Shown: positions 53,173-61,022 of the stretch, piece after piece | How positions within the stretch are numbered: the first letter of the stretch is position 1 | How the letters are laid out: every line of letters begins with the position of its first letter | Assembly (NCBI RefSeq): GCF_030412785.1 | Contig: NZ_CP125296.1 | Coordinates: forward strand, 1,364,001 to 1,428,000 | Source of the DNA: Paraburkholderia sabiae | Lineage (GTDB): Bacteria > Pseudomonadota > Gammaproteobacteria > Burkholderiales > Burkholderiaceae | DNA: 64,000 bases | Reading direction: 5' to 3' | Position numbers and translations under genes: made by a program | Notes under the pieces: generated by a model | What the model was told of the DNA's origin: nothing | Database searches by the model: none | The model's input: only the letters and a program-made list of their open reading frames with translations

Positions 53173-54411
53173 TTACTGCCCGGACTGCTCTTGCCAGTCG
53201 CGTCGTTCTCCCGACCTGATCGCCTTATGCGCTTCGAGCGTCACGACGTCTGCCTCGTCATATCCCAGCTCGCTGAGAATTTCGCGAGTGTCCTGACCGG
53301 GGCGCAGCGCGAGGCGGCGCAAGGGAAGGACCTGACCGTCGTAACGAACGGGGTGATTGACGAGCACGACTTCGGAGCCGTTGATGTCGACGCTTCGGAA
53401 AACGCGGTTGTGCTGGATCTGCGGATCATTGCGCAGGTCACCATACGTCTGGACCTTTGCGAACCACACGCCGTGCGCGTCAAGCGGCCCGGCAACTTCG
53501 TCGAAGGAGCGGGTGCGAAGCACCTCCTGAAGCGCATCGGCATAACGGTCACGTTCGGAATACAGATCGATATCCGATAGCTGTCGCAGCGGCTCACTAT
53601 CGAGCGCCTCTGCCAGCACCTTCGCATCCGTCAACGGGAGAACGATCGCGCTGTCGGCGAGCTGATACAGGCCATAGGGAGCCTGATGCAGCCACGTCGC
53701 GAGTCGGGGGTGGCGGGTGAAGCGGTCGGTATCGAATTTGCCGGTAAGGAAGCTGGTGATGCCTTCCATCTGGAGGTCGATCCCCGCGTTCAGCAGGTTG
53801 CCTTCGACAAGACCGCCCTGGCCGGTAGCGGCGCGCTTGACGAGTGCCGCCAGCACGCCCATCGCGAGCAACGCTGCCCCGTGCTGGTCGATTACGGCGC
53901 CGCCGACGGGTGTCGGCGACGAACCGGTAGCGGCCGCAAGCCCGCATCGAGCCTGAATGAGCAGGTCCTGTCCCGGCTTCTCGACGAGCGGGCCCGACGA
54001 GCCGAAACCGGTCGCTGCGGCATAGATGATGTCTGCCTTCAGGCGTTTGCAGTCCTCGAACCCAAACCCAAGCCGCTCGAGCACGCCAGGTCGGTAATTC
54101 TGGATGACAACGTCCGCGTTCGCGATGAGCTTTTCGACAACCTGCCTGCCTTCAGCCGATTTCAGATCGACTGCGAGGCTGCGGCAGTTCCGGTTCGCGG
54201 CGAGGAAGAACACGCTGGTTTCGTCTACATAAAGATCGGCGCCGGACCAGTGACGCTCGTAAGCGCCCGAGATCGGTTCGACCTTGACCACCTCTGCGCC
54301 GAGATCGGCGAGGTACTGCACGGCGGCAGGCCCCTGAAGGAAATGGCAAAAGCTGACAATTCGCTTTCCATGCAGGGGAAGAGCGGCGGTTGCGCCCGAT
54401 TGGTCCGACAT
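53173..54411 (-). CDS. Class III CoA-transferase (CaiB/BaiF), copy 2
   Basis: A 412-residue family III CoA-transferase. The candidate nucleophile is D175 in AVIDQHG; RHWSGADLYVDE, LAANRNCRS and PGQDLLIQARCG match copy 1. The start is the ATG at 54411, seven bases after GGAG; the frame opens four codons earlier at a TTG. It is first gene of the operon with binding protein copy 2, MaoC and GMC, behind a well-formed promoter with a LacI-type operator at its start site. The acids it uses are unknown. Confidence 0.88.
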   Translation of the reverse strand: MSDQSGATAALPLHGKRIVSFCHFLQGPAAVQYLADLGAEVVKVEPISGAYERHWSGADLYVDETSVFFLAANRNCRSLAVDLKSAEGRQVVEKLIANADVVIQNYRPGVLERLGFGFEDCKRLKADIIYAAATGFGSSGPLVEKPGQDLLIQARCGLAAATGSSPTPVGGAVIDQHGAALLAMGVLAALVKRAATGQGGLVEGNLLNAGIDLQMEGITSFLTGKFDTDRFTRHPRLATWLHQAPYGLYQLADSAIVLPLTDAKVLAEALDSEPLRQLSDIDLYSERDRYADALQEVLRTRSFDEVAGPLDAHGVWFAKVQTYGDLRNDPQIQHNRVFRSVDINGSEVVLVNHPVRYDGQVLPLRRLALRPGQDTREILSELGYDEADVVTLEAHKAIRSGERRDWQEQSGQ

Positions 54412-54442
54412 TCCAGTCTCCAAAATTCGTGAAAGGATGTGT

Positions 54443-54487
54443 GATAACGTTTTCTCGGAGTGTAGGCATCGCCATGGAGCCAGTCAA
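54443..54487 (-). promoter_or_regulatory. Promoter and operator of the CoA-transferase 2 operon
   Basis: Read on the minus strand: -35 TTGACT (54482-54487), 17-base spacer, -10 TACACT (54459-54464), then after four bases the operator GAAAACGTTATC (54443-54454), which would cover the transcription start. This is a classic repressor-blocked layout. Confidence 0.75.
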
Positions 54488-54517
54488 TGACGGAACAGAC
54501 GGTGTTTTCCCTAGGAA

Positions 54518-54529
54518 GATAACGTTTTC
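54518..54529. promoter_or_regulatory. LacI-type operator, upstream copy
   Basis: GATAACGTTTTC, 75 bases (about seven helical turns) from the 54443 copy and upstream of the same promoter, fit for looping. It shares the extended GATAACGTTTTCAG with the 48704 copy. It also lies 48 bases before the small plus-strand gene at 54577. Confidence 0.7.
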
Positions 54530-54576
54530 AGAAGTTTCTATATTTGACGAACGCCGGACTGACGAGAGGAGGGGGT

Positions 54577-54837
54577 ATGCAGAAGGAGTTTCTGGGCGCC
54601 GAGCGGCAGGCAGCATTGACGCACGCGTTTTCGGGCGGTTGGGGAGCGATCTGCGATGCGGATCGGGAACTGCTGGTCGCAGCGCTAGGCGCGCTTCTGG
54701 AGGAGCGATCTCGCGCGTTTCGCATCGCACATGAGGTCGCCATCGCTCAAAGCAGGCAACCGCCCACGATTGAGGACTTCGATTTGAGCGGAATTCTTCG
54801 CTTGCAGCGTCGCATTACTGAAGCGAACGTTGTCTGA
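54577..54837 (+). CDS. Small hypothetical protein divergent from CoA-transferase 2
   Basis: An 86-residue soluble protein with a strong GGAGGGGG ribosome site just before its ATG. It is largely helical (ALTHAFSGGWGAICDADREL, LVAALGALLEERSRAFRIAH) with an acidic C-terminus. I do not recognise the family. It is divergent from the CoA-transferase 2 operon and shares its operator-containing upstream region, so it may be under the same LacI control. A regulatory or accessory role is only a guess. Confidence 0.55.
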   Translation: MQKEFLGAERQAALTHAFSGGWGAICDADRELLVAALGALLEERSRAFRIAHEVAIAQSRQPPTIEDFDLSGILRLQRRITEANVV

Positions 54838-54854
54838 GGGGCGGCGGAGTGCCG

Positions 54855-54914
54855 CTGCACTTCCTGGCGTCCAGCATGCACGGGTCAAAAAGCGAGAAGT
54901 GCAGGCAGGACGCC
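54855..54914. other. Interleaved inverted repeats, pseudoknot-like
   Basis: Two perfect inverted repeats interleave: CTGCACTTC (54855-54863) with GAAGTGCAG (54896-54904), and GGCGTCC (54866-54872) with GGACGCC (54908-54914). The A-B-A'-B' order would fold an RNA as an H-type pseudoknot. It starts 17 bases after the stop of the 54577 gene. Confidence 0.35.
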
Positions 54915-54973
54915 TGGGGCAATGCATCTGATGCAACTTTCCAGACTTGCATGTCGGCCGCTTCACGGCAAAG

Positions 54974-55000
54974 GCTTCGACCGGCTCGACCGGTCGAAGC
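54974..55000 (-). terminator. Hairpin terminator after MFS copy 2
   Basis: A perfect 11-base stem, GCTTCGACCGG with CCGGTCGAAGC, and a five-base loop, 22 bases after the stop of the 55023 gene on the minus strand, followed by CTTT only. It also closes the converging small gene. Confidence 0.55.
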
Positions 55001-55022
55001 GCTGAGGTGCGAGATCTGAACT

Positions 55023-56300
55023 TCAGTCAGCTGTCGCCAGCGGCATGATCCGTGCGCGCTCAGTGCGCTTCACACTGGAGGCGAATAGTGCGGACACAAC
55101 GAGCGCTGCCCCCATGAAGAGGTACGAAGAGGCGGGATCTCCGGTCAATCCGGTCAGGTAGCCGACGGCATAGGAGCCGAGAAACGAGCCAAGCGCGCCG
55201 ATGCTATTGATGAGCGCGATGGCGCCGCCTGCCACTTCACGAGGCAGCACCTCGGGAGCAATCGAGAAAAACGGTGCGAACATCACGTACATCGAGATTC
55301 CAGCGACCGTCAGCAGACTGAACGACAGCCAGAAATTCGACGTGCCCACGACGTACAGCAGGAAGAAGGCAGCAGCAGCAATCGACAAGGGCACTGCGAC
55401 AAACAGCCTGCGGTTCTGCAGCCGATCGGACAGCCAGGAGCACGGCAGCATGCAAAGGACCGCACCGAAGTAAGGGATAGCGGAGAGCCATCCCGTGTTG
55501 ACCATACTCAGCGATGCCCCGTGCCGGAGAATCGAGGGCAGCCACAGCAGAAAACCATAGAAGCCGAGGCTTTGGAAAAACAGCGTGCCCGTGAGCTTCC
55601 AGACCGTCCTGCTTCGAAACGCCTCGCGATAGTTTTTCACTGGAGCCAGCGAGCGCTGTTCGTCAGCAAGCGTCGTTTCGATATGCAGCTTCTCTTCTGC
55701 CGTAAGCCAGCTAACCTGCGAAGGCTTGTCGCGCACGACGGCGAGCCACACGAATGCCCACAGTACGGCCGGCAGGCCCTGAGCGATGAACATGGCGCGC
55801 CATCCCCACTCCTGCACCAGGTAGCCGGAGACAACCGACATCCACAGGACGGTCGCCGGGTTGCCAAGCAGGAAGACGGTGTTAGCGCGGGATCGCTCTT
55901 TCCTGGAGAACCAGTTGGTCAGATAGACGATCATGCAGGGGAACACCGCGGCTTCCACGATCCCGAGTCCGAACCGTACTGCCATGAGCGCGGGGATATT
56001 CGAGACGACGCCAGTGAGTGCGGCCAGGCCGCCCCAGGCGATGAGGCTGACGAAGATCAGCCGGCGCACGCTCCGCCTTTCGGCATAGATACCGCCCGGC
56101 ACCTGAAAAAAGAAGTAGCCGAGGAAAAAGAGGGAACCGATCAGCGACGATGTGGAGCGACTGATGCCCAGATCGTGGTCGATGCCAGCGGCCGCAGCGA
56201 AACCGTAATTTGCACGATCCAGATACGCGAGGCTGTAGGTGATGAAAGCGATCGGCAGGATGATCCACCACCGTTTCGCGGGAAGCGTTTTTCCGTTCAT
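55023..56300 (-). CDS. ACS-family MFS carrier, copy 2
   Basis: A 425-residue transporter closely similar to copy 1 at 37014 over its whole length (KRWWIILPIAFITYSLAYLD, then RANYGFAAAAGIDHDLGIS). It belongs to the anion:cation symporter family of sugar-acid and organic-anion carriers. The start at 56300 follows AGGAG; the frame opens six codons earlier. It stands 262 bases after the shikimate-type dehydrogenase gene, with an AT-rich probable promoter in between, so it may be transcribed alone or with that operon. Confidence 0.9.
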   Translation of the reverse strand: MNGKTLPAKRWWIILPIAFITYSLAYLDRANYGFAAAAGIDHDLGISRSTSSLIGSLFFLGYFFFQVPGGIYAERRSVRRLIFVSLIAWGGLAALTGVVSNIPALMAVRFGLGIVEAAVFPCMIVYLTNWFSRKERSRANTVFLLGNPATVLWMSVVSGYLVQEWGWRAMFIAQGLPAVLWAFVWLAVVRDKPSQVSWLTAEEKLHIETTLADEQRSLAPVKNYREAFRSRTVWKLTGTLFFQSLGFYGFLLWLPSILRHGASLSMVNTGWLSAIPYFGAVLCMLPCSWLSDRLQNRRLFVAVPLSIAAAAFFLLYVVGTSNFWLSFSLLTVAGISMYVMFAPFFSIAPEVLPREVAGGAIALINSIGALGSFLGSYAVGYLTGLTGDPASSYLFMGAALVVSALFASSVKRTERARIMPLATAD

Positions 56301-56562
56301 ACATCGTCTCCTATTCATTTGTGCAGCAGCAAGGTTTTCCGTTCCCAGGCGATCCCTGACTACTTCGCGTCGCCTGTTTGCTCATCTCTCAGGTTACTGT
56401 TTATTGACCAATTGAATTAGGGGTACTAATTAATATGAATTTATGATGTTGTTTAAATTCCATGCTGGCGCCACCTCCTGATCTTTCGCTTGCGGCTGAC
56501 CTCTCACCGAAACGTTGTTTCGCGTCCCGACGCGTTCTGGCAGCGCGTCGAGAAGCGTGAGG

Positions 56563-57378
56563 CTACGCGGGCATACTCCAGGACAATGTTCGCGGCCGAA
56601 TGCCGAAAAATTCCACCATGAGATCGAGCACGCCATCGAACATTTGTGCGCCGGTCATCGTGTCACAGCCGCGAGCGTGAGCGGCTTTGAGCAGCGGCGA
56701 TACCACGGGCACCGTGATGACATCGCCCACAAACGTTGTCGGTTTCAGGCGATCGGCGAGTACCGGCAGGGGATCTTCCTCACGCATACCCATTGGAGTT
56801 GCGTTGATGACGAGGTCCATGTCGGTCGGATCGGCTGGTCCGACTGTGACAGGGGCCTTGTCCAGGCGCGTGAGCATCTCGGCCAGCCTTTCCGCGCGTC
56901 GGGGATCCCGATCGTGCACGCACAGTTCAGCTATGCCCTCCTGCAAGAGGGCTTCGCCTATTGCGCACCCGGCACCGCCTGCGCCGACCAGAAGCACCCG
57001 GCGGTGCTCTATAGCGCAGCCTGCTTTGCGCAAGGCGGCGGTATAGCCGCAGCCGTCCACCATATCTCCGTGCCAGGTGCCGTTGGCGTTGCGCCGCATG
57101 ACGTTTGCTACCTGCAAAAAATGCGAACGGTCCGACGCAGTGTCGCTATGCCGATAGCCCGCGAATTTGTGCGGCACGGTCAGCACAACCCCATCGACGT
57201 TGTGTGCGTGTTTAAGGCCATCGAGAAACGCATCGACTCCGTCCGTATCAACATTGAGAGGCAGCAATGCGGCATTGACGCCGAGTTGCGAGAACACGCT
57301 GTTGAACGCCCCGGGCGACTTCACCTGCGCAATCGGGTCGCCGACAATAAAGTACAGCCGTGTGTTTCCGTCGATCAT
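56563..57378 (-). CDS. Shikimate/quinate dehydrogenase-family enzyme
   Basis: A 271-residue AroE-type dehydrogenase. The catalytic Lys71 (LTVPHKFAGY) and Asp105 (TWHGDMVDG) are present, and the dinucleotide motif is VLLVGAGGAGCAIGEAL. After the second beta strand it reads HDRDPRRAE, with acidic residues 156 and 158 where NADP-specific AroE has an NRT motif. This favours NAD and a catabolic role like quinate dehydrogenases. The substrate-binding Ser pair of AroE (SxS near residue 15) is not visible (QVKSPGAF), so a related hydroxy-acid is possible. It is last of the DHDPS operon, 12 bases after YciI. Confidence 0.82.
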   Translation of the reverse strand: MIDGNTRLYFIVGDPIAQVKSPGAFNSVFSQLGVNAALLPLNVDTDGVDAFLDGLKHAHNVDGVVLTVPHKFAGYRHSDTASDRSHFLQVANVMRRNANGTWHGDMVDGCGYTAALRKAGCAIEHRRVLLVGAGGAGCAIGEALLQEGIAELCVHDRDPRRAERLAEMLTRLDKAPVTVGPADPTDMDLVINATPMGMREEDPLPVLADRLKPTTFVGDVITVPVVSPLLKAAHARGCDTMTGAQMFDGVLDLMVEFFGIRPRTLSWSMPA

Positions 57379-57390
57379 GAATGTCGCCTT

Positions 57391-57714
57391 TTACTGGAGA
57401 GGGAGCGCCGTCCGGCTTCCCGGGAACAACGCCTCAGGAAGGGCTGAGGCACGCCTGTTCAGGTCCCATCCGATGACGTCATATTCGATCAGGCCGCGAG
57501 CCGAGAACGGATCTTCCTGCAGGATCTCAAGAAGGTCCTCCCGTGTGTCTGTCCGGGCGAGGATGATGCCACCGTCGCGCGGATGACGTGGTCCGGAGAG
57601 TACAAAGACGCCGCGCCGGTAACAGGCGTCAAGGTATGCCTGATGATCCTGCATTGCCGCGTCCATCTCCGGGAAAGGGCGGAGATATCGGGTGATGACG
57701 ATATGGAACACCAT
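57391..57714 (-). CDS. YciI-family protein
   Basis: A 107-residue ferredoxin-like protein of the YciI family (related to muconolactone isomerases). It starts MVFHIVITRYLRPFPEMDA and has DHQAYLDACYRRGVFVLSGP, GGIILARTD and EDPFSARGLIEYDVIGW. These proteins often act as small lactone isomerases or helper enzymes in catabolic operons. The ATG at 57714 overlaps the CoA-transferase stop region, with AGAGG inside the upstream gene as ribosome site, so translation is coupled. Confidence 0.8.
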   Translation of the reverse strand: MVFHIVITRYLRPFPEMDAAMQDHQAYLDACYRRGVFVLSGPRHPRDGGIILARTDTREDLLEILQEDPFSARGLIEYDVIGWDLNRRASALPEALFPGSRTALPLQ

Positions 57715-57715
57715 G

Positions 57716-58921
57716 TCAGGCCTCTGCATGATCGGGCACGCCAACCACGCGTTGCTCGATGAGAGCGTCGATCGCGTCGTCCGGATAGCCGAGTTCGGTC
57801 AGGATCTCGCGGGACTGTGCGCCAAGTTTTTGAGGGGGAAGATACACAGGCGGCGCCTGATCGTTATAGCGTACCGGGTGCGATAGCACCCGCACCGGCG
57901 TGCCGGCGCTCGGCAATGCCGTTTCGATCAGATGGCCGTTGTGCTTGACTTGTGGGTCTTCGGACATCATCGCGTAATCGTTCACGCGGGTGTGCCAGAT
58001 ATCCAGTTCGGCGAGCCGCGCGAGCAGCTCATTGACGGAAAACCGAAGGCAGTGCTGTTCAACCAGGGCGGATATCTCTCTTGTTTTCGCGAACACGTCG
58101 CCCTCCGTGAACTCGCTGAGAGCGGGGCAATCCAGCGCACGCGCCAGCATGGCGGGCGTCGATAGCGAGATAGCCACGCTCCCGCCCTTGGCAGCGAACA
58201 CGCCGTATCCACCTGGCGCTGACCAACCCGCTGTTGCGCCCGGCTGTCGGATGGATGCTGGCCTTTTGCCGTTGAGGAAACTGGTGATGCCTTCCTGCTG
58301 CAGGTCGAGCGCTGCGCCGAGCAAGCTCACGTCCACCCGGCATCCTTCTTCGCTTTGTGCTCTGCCGAGCAACGCGGCCATGATTCCCAGTGCAAAGAGG
58401 GCTGCGCCGTGATGGTCCACTACCGAGACGCCCACGGCGCGCGATTCATCAGGCTCGCGGCCAGTGATAGCCGCAATGCCTGACATCGCCTGAAGCAAAA
58501 GGTCCTGTCCGGGCCGATCCTTGTAGGGGCCGTGCGCGCCATAGCCGGTTGCCGCGGCGTAGATCAACTTGGGGTTGAGCTTTTTGGCCTGCTCGTATCC
58601 CAGTCCGAGCCGGTCCATGACGCCAGGACGAAAGTTCTCGGCGAGCACATCGGCCGACGCGATCAGTTTGCGCGCTACGTCTTTGCCTGACTCACTCTTC
58701 AGATCCAGTGCCAGGCTGCGCTTGTTGCGATTGGCGAACGCGAAAGTCAGCGAGTCGCCATCGATGAATTTGTTGCCGGAGCTCCAGTGACGCTGGAAAG
58801 CGCCGTCCAGTGACTCGACGGCAATCACGTCGGCGCCAAGGTCGGCCAGGATCTGGATGCCCAGCGGCCCCATGACGAAATGGTTGAAGCTGACGACGCG
58901 TATGCCTTTGAGGAATTGCAT
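57716..58921 (-). CDS. Class III CoA-transferase (CaiB/BaiF), copy 3
   Basis: A 401-residue family III CoA-transferase, the most divergent of the three in the window. The candidate nucleophile is D169 in SVVDHHG; it keeps the RHWS motif (FQRHWSSGNKFIDGD), FANRNKRS and PGQDLLLQAMSGI. The start at 58921 is the ATG before MQFLKGIRVVSF; the frame extends 46 codons upstream without conserved sequence. It lies between the crotonase and YciI genes, consistent with activation of an acid to a CoA thioester that the crotonase then processes. Confidence 0.88.
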   Translation of the reverse strand: MQFLKGIRVVSFNHFVMGPLGIQILADLGADVIAVESLDGAFQRHWSSGNKFIDGDSLTFAFANRNKRSLALDLKSESGKDVARKLIASADVLAENFRPGVMDRLGLGYEQAKKLNPKLIYAAATGYGAHGPYKDRPGQDLLLQAMSGIAAITGREPDESRAVGVSVVDHHGAALFALGIMAALLGRAQSEEGCRVDVSLLGAALDLQQEGITSFLNGKRPASIRQPGATAGWSAPGGYGVFAAKGGSVAISLSTPAMLARALDCPALSEFTEGDVFAKTREISALVEQHCLRFSVNELLARLAELDIWHTRVNDYAMMSEDPQVKHNGHLIETALPSAGTPVRVLSHPVRYNDQAPPVYLPPQKLGAQSREILTELGYPDDAIDALIEQRVVGVPDHAEA

Positions 58922-58958
58922 TTTTGTCCCGTGAATTAACGTGAAGGAAGCGGGCAGT

Positions 58959-59750
58959 TCAGCGGCCCTTGAAGACGGGCGCACGCTTTTCCGTGAAAGC
59001 GCGGATCGCCTCTGCGCGGTCTTCCGTTGCGAAAACTGCTGCGGTGGCTGTGCGTTCAAACTTCAGTCCGGCAGAAAGCGGCATGTCAAAAGCATTCAGC
59101 ACCGCCTGCTTTGCTATGCGCACGGCCTGGGGTGATTTGCCGGCGATGATGGTCGCAAGACCCAGTGCCCGCGGAAGCAATTCGTCGGAAGCCGTGACCT
59201 CGCTAACCAGACCGATGCGCCTGGCTTCGCTGGCACTGATCGCTTCGCCGGTAAGAATCATCTGCATGGCGAGGGACTTTCCGATGATCCGGGGCAGCCG
59301 CTGCGTACCGCCATCGCCCGGGAATGCACCAAGATTGATTTCAGGAAGCCCCAGCTTCGCGTCTTCTGCGGCGATCGCGATGTCGCACGTCATAGCGAGT
59401 TCGAGTCCGCCGCCCAGCACGTATCCGTTGATCGCGGCGATCAGCGGTTTGGAAAACGCGGAGATGGCGTCTTGTGCGGCTAGTCGTCGTGGATCCTCGT
59501 AGGCGCCAATGCCTCGGCCCATGTCCGAGATATCGGCGCCAGCACAAAACGCCCGGCCGCTGCCTGTCAGAATCACGCATTTGATGTCGTCGTTGCGTTC
59601 CGCCGACGTGAGTGCGCGTTGCAGCGCGCCTAGCAGTTCAAGGCTAAGCGCGTTCAGCTTGTGCGGCCGGTTTAACTGTAGAAGCATCACGCCTGGAGCG
59701 GGCGTCGACGTCAGCAGGATCGGATCGTTGTCGGATGCAGTCGAGGTCAT
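58959..59750 (-). CDS. Enoyl-CoA hydratase/isomerase
   Basis: A 263-residue crotonase-family enzyme. The oxyanion-hole segment is GRAFCAGADISDM, and both catalytic glutamates of true hydratases are present: E118 in VLGGGLELAM and E137 in GLPEINLGAFPGDGGTQRL. It hydrates an enoyl-CoA (or runs a retro-aldol or isomerisation on a related thioester). The start at 59750 is eight bases after the stop of the lyase gene; a longer frame lies inside that gene. Part of the operon headed by the DHDPS-family gene. Confidence 0.87.
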   Translation of the reverse strand: MTSTASDNDPILLTSTPAPGVMLLQLNRPHKLNALSLELLGALQRALTSAERNDDIKCVILTGSGRAFCAGADISDMGRGIGAYEDPRRLAAQDAISAFSKPLIAAINGYVLGGGLELAMTCDIAIAAEDAKLGLPEINLGAFPGDGGTQRLPRIIGKSLAMQMILTGEAISASEARRIGLVSEVTASDELLPRALGLATIIAGKSPQAVRIAKQAVLNAFDMPLSAGLKFERTATAAVFATEDRAEAIRAFTEKRAPVFKGR

Positions 59751-59757
59751 ATCGTTT

Positions 59758-60732
59758 TCAGGCACTGGTGAGTTGCGCTGCTTCGGTGGCTCGTTCGCTG
59801 CCGAGCAACCCTGCACGGATCAAGGCATCGCGGACCTTACGAAGCTCCGTTTCGTCGAGCTTCATCAATGGCGGCCGCACAGTCGCACGCGGGAGTTTTC
59901 CGAGCATCACGAGCGCTTCCTTCATCCGGTTATGCATATCAACCCAGGGCTCTGAATAAAACGCTTCCGTGAGCGGGAACATGCGTTCCTGCAGTTGCCG
60001 GGCCGCCTTGAGATCATCAGACTTCACGGCGTCATGCATGTTCGACTGCAACTCTGCTGCGACGCTACCCATACCGGACAACAGGCCATCGGCACCGACC
60101 GCCAACGACGCCATCAGCCAGGCACTGTGCGTGGTGAAGACGGCGACCCTCGGAGTACGCGCATGCAGCAGACGCAACTGGCGTTCATGTAGCTGGACGT
60201 CGCCGCAGTTGTCCTTGATAGCCTTCACACTGCTCACCTCGTCGATGATTTTCAGCAGCGTCGGCAGTGGGTAGGACAGGCCGCTCTTGACGGGAAACTG
60301 GTACAGCACGATCGGCAGGCCATCGCTGGCTTCTTCAATGCGCCTGAAGAAATCGACCAGCATGCTGGCTCGCTGTCCGATGGAGATCACCGCAGGCGGA
60401 AAGACGAGCAGAGCGGACGCGCCGGCGCGACGCGACATCTGGGCGATGCGCATGGCTTCGAGCCCGCTTTCCGTGTAGACGCCGTTTATGAGCGGGACCC
60501 GTTCTCCTATCTCATCGACAGCGATTTCGAGGACGCGTTGCTGCTCGTCGAATGTGCACGAAGAAACCTCGGATGCGTGACCATTGACCGTGATGGCCGT
60601 GACCCCTGGCGCACGGGCTACGTCGTCCAGGTGCCGTCGCAAGCTCGGCTCGTCGATGGTGAGATCGTCGTTGAACGGCAGCAGGCAGGCGGGAATCACG
60701 CCTCCAGCAAGGAAAGCCGGGTGCTTTGACAT
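59758..60732 (-). CDS. DHDPS-family lyase/aldolase
   Basis: A 324-residue class I aldolase of the dihydrodipicolinate synthase family. The Schiff-base Lys is probably K173 (VKAIKDNCGD) and the partner Tyr Y144 (IVLYQFP). Family members cleave or form pyruvate aldols: KDG aldolase, N-acetylneuraminate lyase, 5-dehydro-4-deoxyglucarate dehydratase and aromatic hydratase-aldolases. It is slightly longer than DHDPS itself and no lysine genes are nearby, so a catabolic aldolase or dehydratase is likely. AAGGA precedes the ATG. It heads a five-gene operon behind a TGCAATCGATTGCA operator. Confidence 0.87.
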   Translation of the reverse strand: MSKHPAFLAGGVIPACLLPFNDDLTIDEPSLRRHLDDVARAPGVTAITVNGHASEVSSCTFDEQQRVLEIAVDEIGERVPLINGVYTESGLEAMRIAQMSRRAGASALLVFPPAVISIGQRASMLVDFFRRIEEASDGLPIVLYQFPVKSGLSYPLPTLLKIIDEVSSVKAIKDNCGDVQLHERQLRLLHARTPRVAVFTTHSAWLMASLAVGADGLLSGMGSVAAELQSNMHDAVKSDDLKAARQLQERMFPLTEAFYSEPWVDMHNRMKEALVMLGKLPRATVRPPLMKLDETELRKVRDALIRAGLLGSERATEAAQLTSA

Positions 60733-60845
60733 GTACTGATCCTTGAGTTGATGTAAAGGCGACCGGGTTTCGGTTCCCGACTCGCCGAAGGCTTTAACGT
60801 TTTACCGAGCTTGATGGCGTGTTGCCCACGCCGTCGTTGATTTAC

Positions 60846-60873
60846 TGCAATCGATTGCATTGAGGCCATGATA
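60846..60873 (-). promoter_or_regulatory. Operator and -10 element before the DHDPS operon
   Basis: TGCAATCGATTGCA at 60846-60859 is a perfect 14-bp palindrome. On the minus strand it lies eight bases downstream of a TATCAT (-10 candidate, 60868-60873), so it would cover the start site. The -35 is poor. Confidence 0.65.
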
Positions 60874-60955
60874 AGCCACCTTCCCCCGATGAAACGATCC
60901 AGGGAAAACACGGAAAAATAGGGGAATTTCGAGCGACGAAGCGGGGCGCGCCTAA

Positions 60956-60969
60956 TGCAATCGAATGCA
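60956..60969. promoter_or_regulatory. Upstream copy of the TGCAATCGATTGCA operator
   Basis: TGCAATCGAATGCA differs from the 60846 palindrome at one base. The centres are 110 bases apart, allowing looping by a LacI-type tetramer. Confidence 0.6.
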
Positions 60970-61022
60970 GAAGGCGGATGATTGGGAGGGAATTGATGCA
61001 GTGGCCGGTCGGCCGACAGACT

